DNA of 64,000 nt from an uncultured Ruminococcus sp. (lineage in GTDB: Bacteria > Bacillota > Clostridia > Oscillospirales > Acutalibacteraceae), in NCBI GenBank assembly GCA_902776375.1, contig CACYPV010000010.1, positions 1-64,000 of the forward strand. The letters are read 5' to 3'. Below the pieces are notes generated by a model. That model did not search any database, was not told the DNA's origin, and saw only the letters and a list, made by a program, of their open reading frames with translations. Shown in pieces: positions 14,856 to 22,971 of the stretch (its first letter is position 1; every line of letters starts with the position of its first letter). Made by a program: the position numbers and the translations under genes.

Positions 14856-15933
14856 GGCAAAATTTGATTTTATACGCTACGCCAACTGCTGGGAAGACCC
14901 CGAAAACCTTTTGCGCAGCGCTGACCTAAAAGGAAAACGCGTTGCAAGCGTGCTCTCGGCAGGCGACAATACCCTTGCCCTGCTGACGGCAGACCCCGCG
15001 CAGATAACCGCTTTTGACGTGAATCCCGCTCAGATAAACCTTTTTCATCTTAAAAGAGCCGGCTTTATCGCGCTCGGCTATGACGATCTGCTGAGGCTTC
15101 TCGGCGTTACCGAAAGTAAAAAAGCCTACGCGCTGTTTCTCACGCTTGAAAACGTGATGGACAAAACCGCCTTTGCCTACTTTAAGGAGCACAAAGAATA
15201 TTTCGATATAGGAATTATAAACATAGGGAAATTTGAGCATTACTTTCAGATATTCCTAAACAAAATAGTTCCGCTGTTTTCAACCAAAAAGCGCTTTAAA
15301 ACCCTCTGCGCGTTTGAGGATATCGAAAAGCAGGCTGAGTTTTATAACAAAGTTATCAACAACCGCCGCTTCAACGCCATATTCAACGCCTTCTTCGGCT
15401 TCCGCACGATGGGAAAGCTGGGCAGAGACAAGCACTTTTACGACTACGTTGACGGCAAGGAGGACAGCGGCAAAAACATAAAAAAGATAGCCGACTACGG
15501 GCTGACGCACGTGCCGACCTATGATAACCCATACTTCAACTACATCGCGCTCAACCGCTTTCCCGAAAGGGCGCTGCCGATGTACCTGCAGCGCGAAAAC
15601 TACGGGCTGATAAAAAGCCGCCTAGACCGCATTGAGGTGCGCCGCGGCGACACAAGCTGCCTCGACGGTAAGTACGGCTTCTTCAATCTATCGGATATAT
15701 TCGAGTACATGAGCGCGGAGGATTTTGAAAAGAACGTTCAAAGACTCTGCGGACTGTCCGAAAACGGAGCGCGTCTTGCCTACTACAACATGCAGAACAC
15801 ACGCTATTTCAGCGACAGCCGACTAATGCTTCAAAGCGAATTGTCCGAAACCATAACAAAGCAGAACCGCGCGTTTTTCTACCGCGATTACCTTGTGTAC
15901 GAATTTGGTGAGCAGAATGAGCAGGATAGTTGA
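14848..15933 (+). CDS. DUF3419 (BtaA-like) aminocarboxypropyl transferase candidate (operon gene 7)
   Basis: A 361-residue DUF3419 protein. BtaA, the characterised member, moves the 3-amino-3-carboxypropyl group from S-adenosylmethionine to diacylglycerol in betaine-lipid synthesis. Visible marks are the N-terminal FIRYANCWEDPENL, the Rossmann-like segment VASVLSAGDNTLALL and ITAFDVNPAQINLFHLK. BtaB, the N-methylating partner, is not present, so the acceptor need not be diacylglycerol. TTGGAGG precedes the ATG, and the start overlaps gene 6 by 8 bases. Confidence 0.75.
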   Translation: MAEAKFDFIRYANCWEDPENLLRSADLKGKRVASVLSAGDNTLALLTADPAQITAFDVNPAQINLFHLKRAGFIALGYDDLLRLLGVTESKKAYALFLTLENVMDKTAFAYFKEHKEYFDIGIINIGKFEHYFQIFLNKIVPLFSTKKRFKTLCAFEDIEKQAEFYNKVINNRRFNAIFNAFFGFRTMGKLGRDKHFYDYVDGKEDSGKNIKKIADYGLTHVPTYDNPYFNYIALNRFPERALPMYLQRENYGLIKSRLDRIEVRRGDTSCLDGKYGFFNLSDIFEYMSAEDFEKNVQRLCGLSENGARLAYYNMQNTRYFSDSRLMLQSELSETITKQNRAFFYRDYLVYEFGEQNEQDS

Positions 15934-17338
15934 AGCCTTTGAAAAAGTATGCGCTCAGCATCCCGAAAGGGCGGCTATGGTTCACCTTGTAAAAGGCAAG
16001 CCCGTCACAACCGGCTTCTCACAGCTTTCTTCCGACGTATCACAGGCGCGCGCGTTTCTGTCAAAAAGCGGAGTAAAGCGCGGCGACAGGCTGCTTGCCT
16101 TTGCCAATTCCGGCTATAGGCTCTGCGTGTTTCTGATCGCCTGCTTCGAGCTGGGCGCCTGCGTGATGTATGTAGACATACACGCGGGACAGGAAAACCT
16201 GAAAAGGATATTTGAAAAAACAAATCCTAAGTTTGTGCTGGTGTCGGACAAAACGCGGCATTTTCGCGTGCTGTTTCGCGAGATACACAAAATCAAGTCG
16301 GTCATAAACATCGACCGCGCCCAAAGCAGCGGCGCATACGTCCTTCCGCCTCCCGAAACAAGCGAGAGCGACGACGCGCTGATAACCGTCACCACGGGCT
16401 CGACCGGCACGCCTAAGCTGTTTATACGCACGCACCGCGACCTTTTTGAACAGTTGCGGCTAGTGACAGATAATATCGGCGAAAAAGACAGCGAGCAAAC
16501 GGTGCTGACTACCTCTTACATCTATATTTTTGCTAACCTTCTTCTGGGCTTCACCACTGTGCTGCCGAACGTCGACCTCGGCTCAAAAAAAGCCGACAAA
16601 ATCATTCGCAGGCTGAAAAGCTTCGATCTGTCCGAGGTAACGATGATAATCACCACACCGGACTTTTGCCTGCGCACGCCTAACATGTACCCAAAGCTCA
16701 ACACGCTTTATTGCGGCGGCGCGATACTGAACCGCAGCGAGGTAAAGCGCATACAAAGCGCCTACCCCTGCAAGGTCATCCACATTTACGGCTCGACCGA
16801 GTGCAATCTTATCTCGAGCGTCGACCTTGGCGAATACCTGAGCACACTGGAGCAAACGGGCGAATGTTTGCTTGGCGACATCTGCCGCGGCGTCGAGGCA
16901 AAGACCGGTGAAAACGGACATATCCTGGTAAACAGCGCCGCCCTGCTGACAAAATCCGCCGACGGAGAAGCGCAGCACGGCGAATACTACGACACCAACG
17001 ACGTGGGCTATATAAAAGACGGAAAGCTTTTTTACCGCGGCAAGGCGGGCTTTTGCCTGAACTCAGCGGGCAAAACGGTCTACTCAAATGAGCTCGAGCA
17101 GCGGCTGATCCTGAACTTTCCCGAAATCGGCAAATGCGCAGCCGTTGAGCACGAGCGCCGCTTTTACCTGTTTTTGGAGGACAAGGCGCTCCCCCGCGCC
17201 GAGATATCCGCGTATCTGCAAAGGGAGTACGGCGTTGCGTTCTTCATAAAAAAACTGCGCGCCATCCCGCGCGACGTTAAGCACCACACAAAAATCAACT
17301 ACCTTGACCTGATGCACAGACTGGAGCAATCACATTGA
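15917..17338 (+). CDS. adenylate-forming enzyme, AMP-binding family (operon gene 8)
   Basis: A 473-residue ANL-superfamily ligase that activates a carboxylate as acyl-AMP. The phosphate-binding motif TTGSTGTPK is at 159-167, IHIYGSTECN forms the A5-like region, and a C-terminal subdomain ends with HHTKINYLDL. It is short for the family, and the usual GDxG-type hinge is reduced to YYDTNDVGYIKDGKLFYRGK. I chose the ATG at 15917, preceded by GGTGAGC, over the GTG at 15908. No carrier protein is encoded in the operon, so the acyl group may go to CoA or directly to an amine. Confidence 0.8.
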   Translation: MSRIVEAFEKVCAQHPERAAMVHLVKGKPVTTGFSQLSSDVSQARAFLSKSGVKRGDRLLAFANSGYRLCVFLIACFELGACVMYVDIHAGQENLKRIFEKTNPKFVLVSDKTRHFRVLFREIHKIKSVINIDRAQSSGAYVLPPPETSESDDALITVTTGSTGTPKLFIRTHRDLFEQLRLVTDNIGEKDSEQTVLTTSYIYIFANLLLGFTTVLPNVDLGSKKADKIIRRLKSFDLSEVTMIITTPDFCLRTPNMYPKLNTLYCGGAILNRSEVKRIQSAYPCKVIHIYGSTECNLISSVDLGEYLSTLEQTGECLLGDICRGVEAKTGENGHILVNSAALLTKSADGEAQHGEYYDTNDVGYIKDGKLFYRGKAGFCLNSAGKTVYSNELEQRLILNFPEIGKCAAVEHERRFYLFLEDKALPRAEISAYLQREYGVAFFIKKLRAIPRDVKHHTKINYLDLMHRLEQSH

Positions 17339-18741
17339 AGCTGAACGAAATACTGAAAACCGATTACGAAAACCGGAGAAACAAAGAGTATATTTTTGAA
17401 AAAAAGGACGGCAAATTTCAGGGCAGGACCTTCGGTAAACTGATCGAGGATGTTTTCGCGCTGGCGCACATGCTGCTCGATAAAGGGCTCGGCGGCGCGG
17501 CTGTGGGAATAATCGGCAAAAACTCCTACGCCTTCATGACAGCCGACCTTGCCGTCACCGCCTACACGGGCGTCAGTGTGATGCTCTCAAAGGAAATGAC
17601 CGCCGATACAATCTCCGCCCTGCTTAAAAGCACCGGCGCAAAGGCTTTAATCTACGACGGAGAGCCGGAGCCGATGGTTAAAGCTCTCGGGCTCGGCAAG
17701 GATTTTGTTTTCATCAGCATGAAAGAGATATACAGTCTGAGCGCTCCCCCGTCCCTGTTTGACCTGCCGGCTAAGGACGAAAACGATTGCTGCAAAATAG
17801 TGTTCTCGTCCGGCACAACGGGACCCTCAAAGGGAATAATGCACTCGCAGAAAAGCATTTTCGCGGGCTATCCCGAGCTGCACAAGCGCGTCCCGCTGGG
17901 CGAAAACGATACAGACTATTTGTTCTTGCCGCTGCACCACACCTACGCGGGCGTGTATAACTTCTACTACTCGCTTATCGGCGGCTACAGCCTGTACCTT
18001 TCCTCGTCACCCGCCGCTATCGTGAGCGAGCTGTTGGAAGTGAATCCCACGATATTCTGCGCGGTGCCGCTTGTTTATCAGCGGCTGCTGAACGCTTACG
18101 GCGACAATATCTGCCACGCCTTCGGCAGGAATATCAGATACCTGTTCACCGGCGGCGCGGCATGCTCCGACGATATCCGCTGCGCGCTCAGTAAATTTCC
18201 GCTTATCCGCTCTTACGGGCTGAGCGAAACCGCCGCTTCGTTCTCGATAAGCTACTTCGGCGACGACGACTCAAGCTGCGGCACGGTATTTGAGAGCATC
18301 GACGCAAAGATATATCAGCCCGACGAAAACGGCGTGGGCGAAATAATATTAAAGGGCGACACGGTATTTCTCGGCTACCTCGACCCCGCGCTCACCGCGA
18401 AGGCGTTTGACGAAAACGGCTACTTCCACACGGGCGACCTCGGGATCATCGCCGACCGCAAGGTTTATATCAAGGGCAGAAAGAAAAAAATACTCGTCGG
18501 CTCAAACGGCAAAAACATCGACGTCGAGGAGCTGAGCGCCCTGCTGTACGCTTTGAATCAAAACATCAACGAAGTTAAGCTTTACTTGAAAAACGACCGT
18601 CTCAACGCAGACTTTTACGTAAAAAACGAGGGCGAGAGCATGAACGAGACCGTTGCGCGCTTTAACAAAAACATGCCGCGATATCAGCAAATCGACAGCT
18701 TTCGCGTGATCACCGACAAAGAATTTGCAAGATTAAAATAA
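17335..18741 (+). CDS. acyl-CoA synthetase-like AMP-binding ligase (operon gene 9)
   Basis: A 468-residue ANL ligase. Motifs in order: SSGTTGPSKG (158-167), RSYGLSETAASF, TGDLGIIADRKVYIKGRKKKILV with the hinge and catalytic region, and a C-terminal domain. It resembles long-chain acyl-CoA synthetases more closely than gene 8 does. Translation starts at a TTG that overlaps the stop of gene 8 (TTGA), with GGAG 8 bases upstream. It is the last gene of the operon; a new promoter follows at 18747. Confidence 0.82.
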   Translation: MKLNEILKTDYENRRNKEYIFEKKDGKFQGRTFGKLIEDVFALAHMLLDKGLGGAAVGIIGKNSYAFMTADLAVTAYTGVSVMLSKEMTADTISALLKSTGAKALIYDGEPEPMVKALGLGKDFVFISMKEIYSLSAPPSLFDLPAKDENDCCKIVFSSGTTGPSKGIMHSQKSIFAGYPELHKRVPLGENDTDYLFLPLHHTYAGVYNFYYSLIGGYSLYLSSSPAAIVSELLEVNPTIFCAVPLVYQRLLNAYGDNICHAFGRNIRYLFTGGAACSDDIRCALSKFPLIRSYGLSETAASFSISYFGDDDSSCGTVFESIDAKIYQPDENGVGEIILKGDTVFLGYLDPALTAKAFDENGYFHTGDLGIIADRKVYIKGRKKKILVGSNGKNIDVEELSALLYALNQNINEVKLYLKNDRLNADFYVKNEGESMNETVARFNKNMPRYQQIDSFRVITDKEFARLK

Positions 18742-18746
18742 AATTA

Positions 18747-18775
18747 TTGCATTTTATGAAGAAATATGCTAAAAT
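18747..18775 (+). promoter_or_regulatory. sigma-A promoter of the TIM-barrel gene
   Basis: TTGCAT (18747-18752), a 17-base spacer and TAAAAT (18770-18775). It separates the next gene from the nine-gene operon. Confidence 0.65.
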
Positions 18776-18807
18776 AAAGCAGAATCTGTAAGAATAAGGG
18801 ATTTATC

Positions 18808-19473
18808 ATGAAAAATACACCTCAACTAATCGTCATGCTGACGCGCGACGACCGCACGGTCATGAGCGCGCCCGCGATTTTCGAAGAATGTAAAAACTCA
18901 AAGGCAGCTATTTGGGGCTTTAAGGAAGAGCCGCTTCCGCTCGATGAAATGAAAAAGCTTTACGACTGCATGCGCGAATCCGGCAAGACCACCGCGCTGG
19001 AGGTCGTAGCCTACACCGAGGAGGAATGTTTGCGCGGCGCCGAGGTCGCCTTGGAATGCGGCGTTGACCTGCTGCTCGGCACAAGCTTTTTTGACAGCGT
19101 TAACGAGCTGTGCAAGAAGAATCATCTGAAATACTTCCCTTATGTTGGAGAAGTTACCGAACGCCCGTCCGTGCTTGACGGCGAAGTCGAAGAAATGATC
19201 GCCGAGGCTGAGGAATACATAAGAAAGGGCGCGACCGGCATAAACCTGCTGGGTTATCGCTACACCGGCGACGCGTGCGAGCTTATAAGACGCTTTGTAG
19301 GCGCATTGGACGCTCCCGTAGTGGTTGCCGGCAGTGTGGACTGCTACCGCCGCCTTGACGAGCTGAAGGATATCTCCCCGTGGGCGTTCACCATCGGCAG
19401 CGCCTTTTTTGAGGATAAGTTCGGCGGCACCTTTGCCGAACAGATAGACAAGGTTGTAGACTATATCAATTAA
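18808..19473 (+). CDS. TIM-barrel protein of unknown substrate
   Basis: A 221-residue single-domain beta/alpha barrel. Strand-loop repeats are visible (AAIWGF, TALEVVAY, VDLLLGTSFF, KYFPYVGEV, GINLLGYRY, PVVVAGSV, WAFTIGSAFF). The final VVVAGSVD and FTIGSAFF resemble the phosphate-binding loops of ribulose-phosphate epimerase and indole-glycerol-phosphate type barrels. I cannot assign a reaction. It has its own promoter and a strong terminator, and lies just after the biosynthetic operon, so a link to that pathway is possible but not shown. Confidence 0.7.
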   Translation: MKNTPQLIVMLTRDDRTVMSAPAIFEECKNSKAAIWGFKEEPLPLDEMKKLYDCMRESGKTTALEVVAYTEEECLRGAEVALECGVDLLLGTSFFDSVNELCKKNHLKYFPYVGEVTERPSVLDGEVEEMIAEAEEYIRKGATGINLLGYRYTGDACELIRRFVGALDAPVVVAGSVDCYRRLDELKDISPWAFTIGSAFFEDKFGGTFAEQIDKVVDYIN

Positions 19474-19482
19474 TACCATACG

Positions 19483-19550
19483 GCGGGACACCCGCAACCG
19501 ATTTGCGTTACAATGCGCTTTAACAAATCGGATGCGGGTGTCCCGTCTTT
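19483..19550. terminator. long inverted repeat acting as bidirectional terminator
   Basis: A stem of about 22 bp joins GGGACACCCGC...CGATTTG (from 19485) to CAAATCGG...GCGGGTGTCCC (19524-19544), followed by TCTTTTT on the plus strand. It separates convergent genes. The left arm recurs at 47051-47073 with two mismatches, so it is also a dispersed repeat. Confidence 0.8.
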
Positions 19551-19554
19551 TTAT

Positions 19555-20388
19555 TTATTCAACTATTTGATCCTTGGGTATCATGTCGTAATCGTACATG
19601 ACCTCGGAGTGATTGTCGAGCACGAGCTTCTTTTCAAGCACCTCGCCCGTCTGCTTATCGAGCGTTTCGCGATATATCTTTGAAACGCGATAATACTTGT
19701 CGCCCTCCTTGCGGAAGCAATGTCCCTCTTCGACAAGGCGGTAAGAGTAGGGTATCTCTTCCTCGCACCTAAGCTGAGCGTGCAGGGTATCGCCCACACA
19801 ATAAATATGCAGCTGGAAGCACTGGTGCGTGTTGTTCTTAAAGCGGTAATCCACATTGTTGTAGCTTATGGAAGTGCCCGTGGCAAACGGCACGCGCTCG
19901 CCGTGGTCGGGAGCCAAAGCGTCGGAATGGCAGTGGAACTCGGTGACGTCAAGCGGGCTGTGCAGGATAAGCAGGTGAAGCGAGTTGCCCAGATTGCACA
20001 AGCCTCCGCCGATGCCCGGCTTTACCTTGTCGCCCTCGATGACCCTTCCGTCCTTGTAGCCCTTGCGCTTGCTGGTTTTTCCTACGGTCTTCCAAAAAGA
20101 GAAGGTCTCGCCCGGGTGGATTATCAGGTAATCCAGCGCGTTTGCGGAAAGGCGGATATTGTCAGCTTTGTTGTGCTGGAGCACGGGGTCTATCCCCTTG
20201 CCCTTCTTTATCATGTCGGAGCTGTTCTCCGTCACAACAACGCCAAGCAGAGTTTCCGAATGGGTCTTCGAAAAGCTCTCCTTGCTTCTCAAATTCTGCA
20301 AATGCCGTTTTAATACTTCCTTCTCCTGAGAAATCTTATATGTAGTGGGATTGATATCGCAAAACAGCTTGTCCTTATTCCAAAACAC
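19555..20388 (-). CDS. VanW family protein
   Basis: A 277-residue VanW-domain protein. The family signature PGETFSFWKTVGKT is near residue 92, followed by GGGLCNLGNSLH and an FATGTSISYNN block. VanW occurs in some glycopeptide-resistance clusters, but its biochemical role is not established. Here it is chromosomal, with no van genes nearby. There is no signal peptide. Translation starts at GTG 20388 with AAGGAGGG 7 bases upstream, inside the 3' end of the HAD phosphatase gene (14-base overlap). Confidence 0.85.
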   Translation of the reverse strand: MFWNKDKLFCDINPTTYKISQEKEVLKRHLQNLRSKESFSKTHSETLLGVVVTENSSDMIKKGKGIDPVLQHNKADNIRLSANALDYLIIHPGETFSFWKTVGKTSKRKGYKDGRVIEGDKVKPGIGGGLCNLGNSLHLLILHSPLDVTEFHCHSDALAPDHGERVPFATGTSISYNNVDYRFKNNTHQCFQLHIYCVGDTLHAQLRCEEEIPYSYRLVEEGHCFRKEGDKYYRVSKIYRETLDKQTGEVLEKKLVLDNHSEVMYDYDMIPKDQIVE

Positions 20389-20926
20389 TCCGCTTTCCCT
20401 CCTTGAATATATCTCCTAACCTGTGCTTACATGACTTGCGCAGAGAATATGCTTTCAGCACGATGATCTCCAGTCTGCGCTTTATGCCTATCTTTTTCTC
20501 GACGCCCCAGCCGATGTACCTAACCAGCACACTGTCGAGCCCCGCCTTATTTGCGCCGACGATATCGGTAAAGGTCTGGTCGCCTATGAACAGCGCCTCT
20601 CTTTTGTCTATACCCATAAGCTCCACGGCCTTAAGATAACCCGCGGGGTCGGGCTTGTCCGCGTCGGGAACATAGGGCGAATCGATGTTTTTGAGAAAAC
20701 GCTCAATGCGCTCGGAGTCGTTGTTTGACAGCAGAACGGTCTTTAACCCCGCCGCGTGTATCTCAACAAAGAGCTCGTCCACCTCGGGGGTAGAGTCGTC
20801 GCCGTGCGGCACCAAAGTGTTGTCAATATCAAAAATCACACCGCGATAGCCCCTGCCGTACACCTTTTGCCAGTCGATGTCAAAAACGCTCGCGGCGTAC
20901 TCGCAGGGATAATAAGCCTTAAGCAT
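20375..20926 (-). CDS. yqeG: YqeG-type HAD phosphatase (subfamily IIIA)
   Basis: A 183-residue haloacid dehalogenase-type phosphatase. The nucleophile motif reads FDIDNTLVPHG, followed by LLSNND (motif II) and KPDPAGY...FIGDQTFTDIVGA (motifs III and IV). This is the YqeG family, and relatives dephosphorylate phosphatidylglycerophosphate, so a role in phospholipid synthesis is plausible. The ATG at 20926 follows GAGGTGAG. It lies between xth and vanW on the same strand. Confidence 0.87.
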   Translation of the reverse strand: MLKAYYPCEYAASVFDIDWQKVYGRGYRGVIFDIDNTLVPHGDDSTPEVDELFVEIHAAGLKTVLLSNNDSERIERFLKNIDSPYVPDADKPDPAGYLKAVELMGIDKREALFIGDQTFTDIVGANKAGLDSVLVRYIGWGVEKKIGIKRRLEIIVLKAYSLRKSCKHRLGDIFKEGKRSVLE

Positions 20927-20979
20927 TATCTCACCTCGATAGTAGTATATCACCAAATAGCGATAAACGCAACATTGAA

Positions 20980-21738
20980 TTACAAATCGACCGTAAGCTC
21001 GACAGGGCAATGGTCAGAGCCCAAAATTTCGGTGTGGATATCAGCCGAAACAAGCTTGTCGTCGATCGATTTTGAGGTTATAAAGTAGTCGATGCGCCAG
21101 CCCGCGTTCTTCTCCCGCGCGCGGAAGCGGTACGACCACCACGAGTATACGCCCTCGGTATCGGGGTAGAAATATCTGTATGTATCGGTAAAGCCGGATG
21201 ACAGCAGGGCGGTCATTTTTCCGCGCTCCTCGTCGGTAAAGCCGGCGTTTTTGCGGTTGGTTTTGGGGTTCTTAAGGTCGATCTCCTCATGCGCCACGTT
21301 CAGATCGCCGCAGAGGATAACGGGCTTTTTCTCATCAAGGCGCTTCAAATACTCCAAAAAAGCGTCCTCCCAAGTCATGCGGTAATCAAGGCGTTTCAGC
21401 TCGTTCTGCGAGTTGGGAGTGTAGCAGGTCACGACATAGCAATTTTCAAATTCAGCGGTTATGACCCTGCCCTCGTGATCGTGCTCCTCAACGCCGATGC
21501 CATATACGACAGACAGCGGCTGCTCCTTGCAGAACAGCGCGGTGCCGGAATAGCCCTTCTTTTCGGCGTAATTCCAGTATTGATGATAATCGCCGAGGTC
21601 GAGCTCAATCTGACCCTCGGAAAGCTTAGTCTCCTGAAGGCAGAAAACATCCGCGTCGATCTCTTTGAAAAAATCCAAAAAACCCTTGCCCACACAGGCG
21701 CGCAGCCCGTTGACATTCCACGATATAAGCTTTTTCAC
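20980..21738 (-). CDS. xth: exodeoxyribonuclease III / AP endonuclease
   Basis: Base-excision repair enzyme of the EEP nuclease superfamily that cuts DNA at abasic sites and degrades 3' ends. The 252-residue length is typical. Motifs: [10 protein letters not shown] at 4-13, LQETKL (metal-binding Glu), [21 protein letters not shown] and the C-terminal GSDHCPV with the catalytic His. AGGGGAGG lies just upstream of the ATG. It probably heads a short unit with yqeG and vanW. Confidence 0.95.
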   Translation of the reverse strand: MKKLISWNVNGLRACVGKGFLDFFKEIDADVFCLQETKLSEGQIELDLGDYHQYWNYAEKKGYSGTALFCKEQPLSVVYGIGVEEHDHEGRVITAEFENCYVVTCYTPNSQNELKRLDYRMTWEDAFLEYLKRLDEKKPVILCGDLNVAHEEIDLKNPKTNRKNAGFTDEERGKMTALLSSGFTDTYRYFYPDTEGVYSWWSYRFRAREKNAGWRIDYFITSKSIDDKLVSADIHTEILGSDHCPVELTVDL

Positions 21739-21789
21739 AGTTATCCTCCCCTTTTTAGGTTTTAGCGGGATTTGGTATTAGGTGTTAGT

Positions 21790-21820
21790 GAGTTATAAGT
21801 CATAAGTTATAAGTTATAAG
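21790..21820. repeat. tandem AAGTTAT words
   Basis: GAGTTATAAGTCATAAGTTATAAGTTATAAG-type tandem words with a 9-10 base period lie upstream of xth. The region 21739-22064 holds no gene. It contains this repeat, the dispersed repeat at 21826-21884 and the heptamer array at 21916-22006. Confidence 0.6.
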
Positions 21821-21825
21821 AAGCT

Positions 21826-21884
21826 GTCATCTTGAGCGGTGCCGGAGGCAATTTTGCGCAGCAAAATAGTCGAAAGATCCCCCT
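21826..21884. repeat. dispersed intergenic repeat, copy 2
   Basis: TGTCATCTTGAGCGGTGCC, then GGAGGCAATTTTGCG and ATAGTCGAAAGATC: the same element as 1-108 in opposite orientation. Confidence 0.6.
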
Positions 21885-21915
21885 CGGCAATGTACCAACG
21901 TTTCTGCTAATACAT

Positions 21916-22006
21916 CTAACCTCTAGCCACTAACCACTAGCCTCTAGCCTCTAGCCTCTAGCCTCTAGCCTCTAGCCTCTAGCCTCTAGCCTCTAGCCTC
22001 TAACAT
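21916..22006. repeat. heptamer tandem array, 13 units of CTAGCCT type
   Basis: Thirteen exact 7-base units: CTAACCT, CTAGCCA, CTAACCA, nine CTAGCCT and CTAACAT. It lies 58 bases upstream of sigK. An array of the complementary orientation (CTAGTGG) follows sigK at 22764. Confidence 0.9.
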
Positions 22007-22064
22007 TATACACTGTATCCGCATTTTCCGCAAGGGGCGCGCATAATATTTTTCGGGTGATGGT

Positions 22065-22760
22065 ATGTTTAGTCTTTTGGAACTGCTTGGACAGTACGTC
22101 TGCTTTTTTATTCTGCACGTCTGCGGCGGCGGCGCTTTCCCAAAGCCTCTGCCCGAAAAAAAGGAACGCGAGTATCTTTTGCGGATGAAGCAGGGCGATT
22201 TGACCGCGCGCGGCAAGCTTATCGAGCACAACCTGCGGCTGGTGGCGCACATCATCAAAAAGTATTACGGCAAGCAGGGCGAACAGGACGATCTGGTGTC
22301 GATAGGCACCATAGGGCTAATCAAGGCGATAGACACCTTTGACACCAGCAAGAACATCCGCCTGAGCTCCTACGCCAGCCGATGTATCGAGAACGAGATA
22401 CTGATGCACTTTCGCGCCGCGAAAAAGACGGCGCAGGATATCTCGCTCAACGAGACCATCGACACCGACAAGGACGGCAATCCGCTGACCCTGCTGGACA
22501 TAATGGCTGTTGACGACCACATTCTCGACGACCTCGACCAAAAGCTCAACAAACAAAAGCTCGGCAGGTTCATTAATGAGGAACTCACCGAGCGCGAAAA
22601 AAAGATAATAATATTGCGTTACGGGCTTGACGGCAAGGAGCCGATGACCCAGAAAAACGTGGCTAAGCTGCTGAACATAAGCCGCTCCTACGTTTCAAGG
22701 ATAGAAACCAAAGCGCTGAAACAGCTTAGGAAGAGATTTGAAAACAGCAGTAATTTGTAG
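22065..22760 (+). CDS. sigK: sporulation sigma factor sigma-K, uninterrupted
   Basis: Late mother-cell sigma factor controlling coat and cortex genes. The 231-residue product starts with a hydrophobic pro-sequence of about 20 residues (LLELLGQYVCFFILHVCGGG) as in pro-sigma-K, which must be cleaved for activity. Region 2 contains IEHNLRLVAHIIKKY and SIGTIGLIKAIDTFD, and region 4 contains ISRSYVSRIETKALKQL. The reading frame is continuous; no skin-type element interrupts it. GGGTGATGG precedes the ATG. The gene stands alone, flanked by short tandem repeats on both sides. Confidence 0.93.
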   Translation: MFSLLELLGQYVCFFILHVCGGGAFPKPLPEKKEREYLLRMKQGDLTARGKLIEHNLRLVAHIIKKYYGKQGEQDDLVSIGTIGLIKAIDTFDTSKNIRLSSYASRCIENEILMHFRAAKKTAQDISLNETIDTDKDGNPLTLLDIMAVDDHILDDLDQKLNKQKLGRFINEELTEREKKIIILRYGLDGKEPMTQKNVAKLLNISRSYVSRIETKALKQLRKRFENSSNL

Positions 22761-22763
22761 AAG

Positions 22764-22812
22764 CTAGATGCTAGTGGCTAGTGGTTAGTGGCTAGTGGCT
22801 AGTGGCTAGAGA
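22764..22812. repeat. heptamer tandem array, 7 units of CTAGTGG type
   Basis: Seven 7-base units (CTAGATG, CTAGTGG twice, TTAGTGG, CTAGTGG twice, CTAGAGA) start three bases after the sigK stop. The complement of CTAGTGG reads CCACTAG, the same word class as the array upstream of sigK but inverted. Confidence 0.85.
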
Positions 22813-22816
22813 CAGT

Positions 22817-22889
22817 GTAGGGGCGGACCCGTGTGTCCGCCCGAAAACGTCGCAATATCCTGCGGGCGCACACATGGGTGCGCCCCTAC
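22817..22889. repeat. 73-bp imperfect palindrome (REP/MITE-like)
   Basis: GTAGGGGCG...GTGTGTCCGCCCG at the left pairs with CGGGCGCACACATGGG...CGCCCCTAC at the right. Only about 18 bases are unpaired in the middle. Elements with GTAGGGGCG termini are widespread in bacterial intergenic DNA. Confidence 0.7.
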
Positions 22890-22918
22890 GGCAATGCACC
22901 AACGTTTCCTCTACACCC

Positions 22919-22953
22919 CTAATACCTAGCACCTAATACCTAATACCTATTAC
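22919..22953. repeat. heptamer tandem array, 5 units of CTAATAC type
   Basis: CTAATAC, CTAGCAC, CTAATAC, CTAATAC, CTATTAC in uninterrupted 7-base steps. Confidence 0.8.
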
Positions 22954-22971
22954 GTCCCTAAGGGAATACGG

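Noticed and set aside
19555..20388. Vancomycin-resistance locus because of VanW
   Set aside because: No vanA/B/H/X or sensor genes are nearby; lone VanW proteins are common in Clostridia.
22065..22760. sigK interrupted by a skin element
   Set aside because: The frame is continuous from pro-sequence to region 4.
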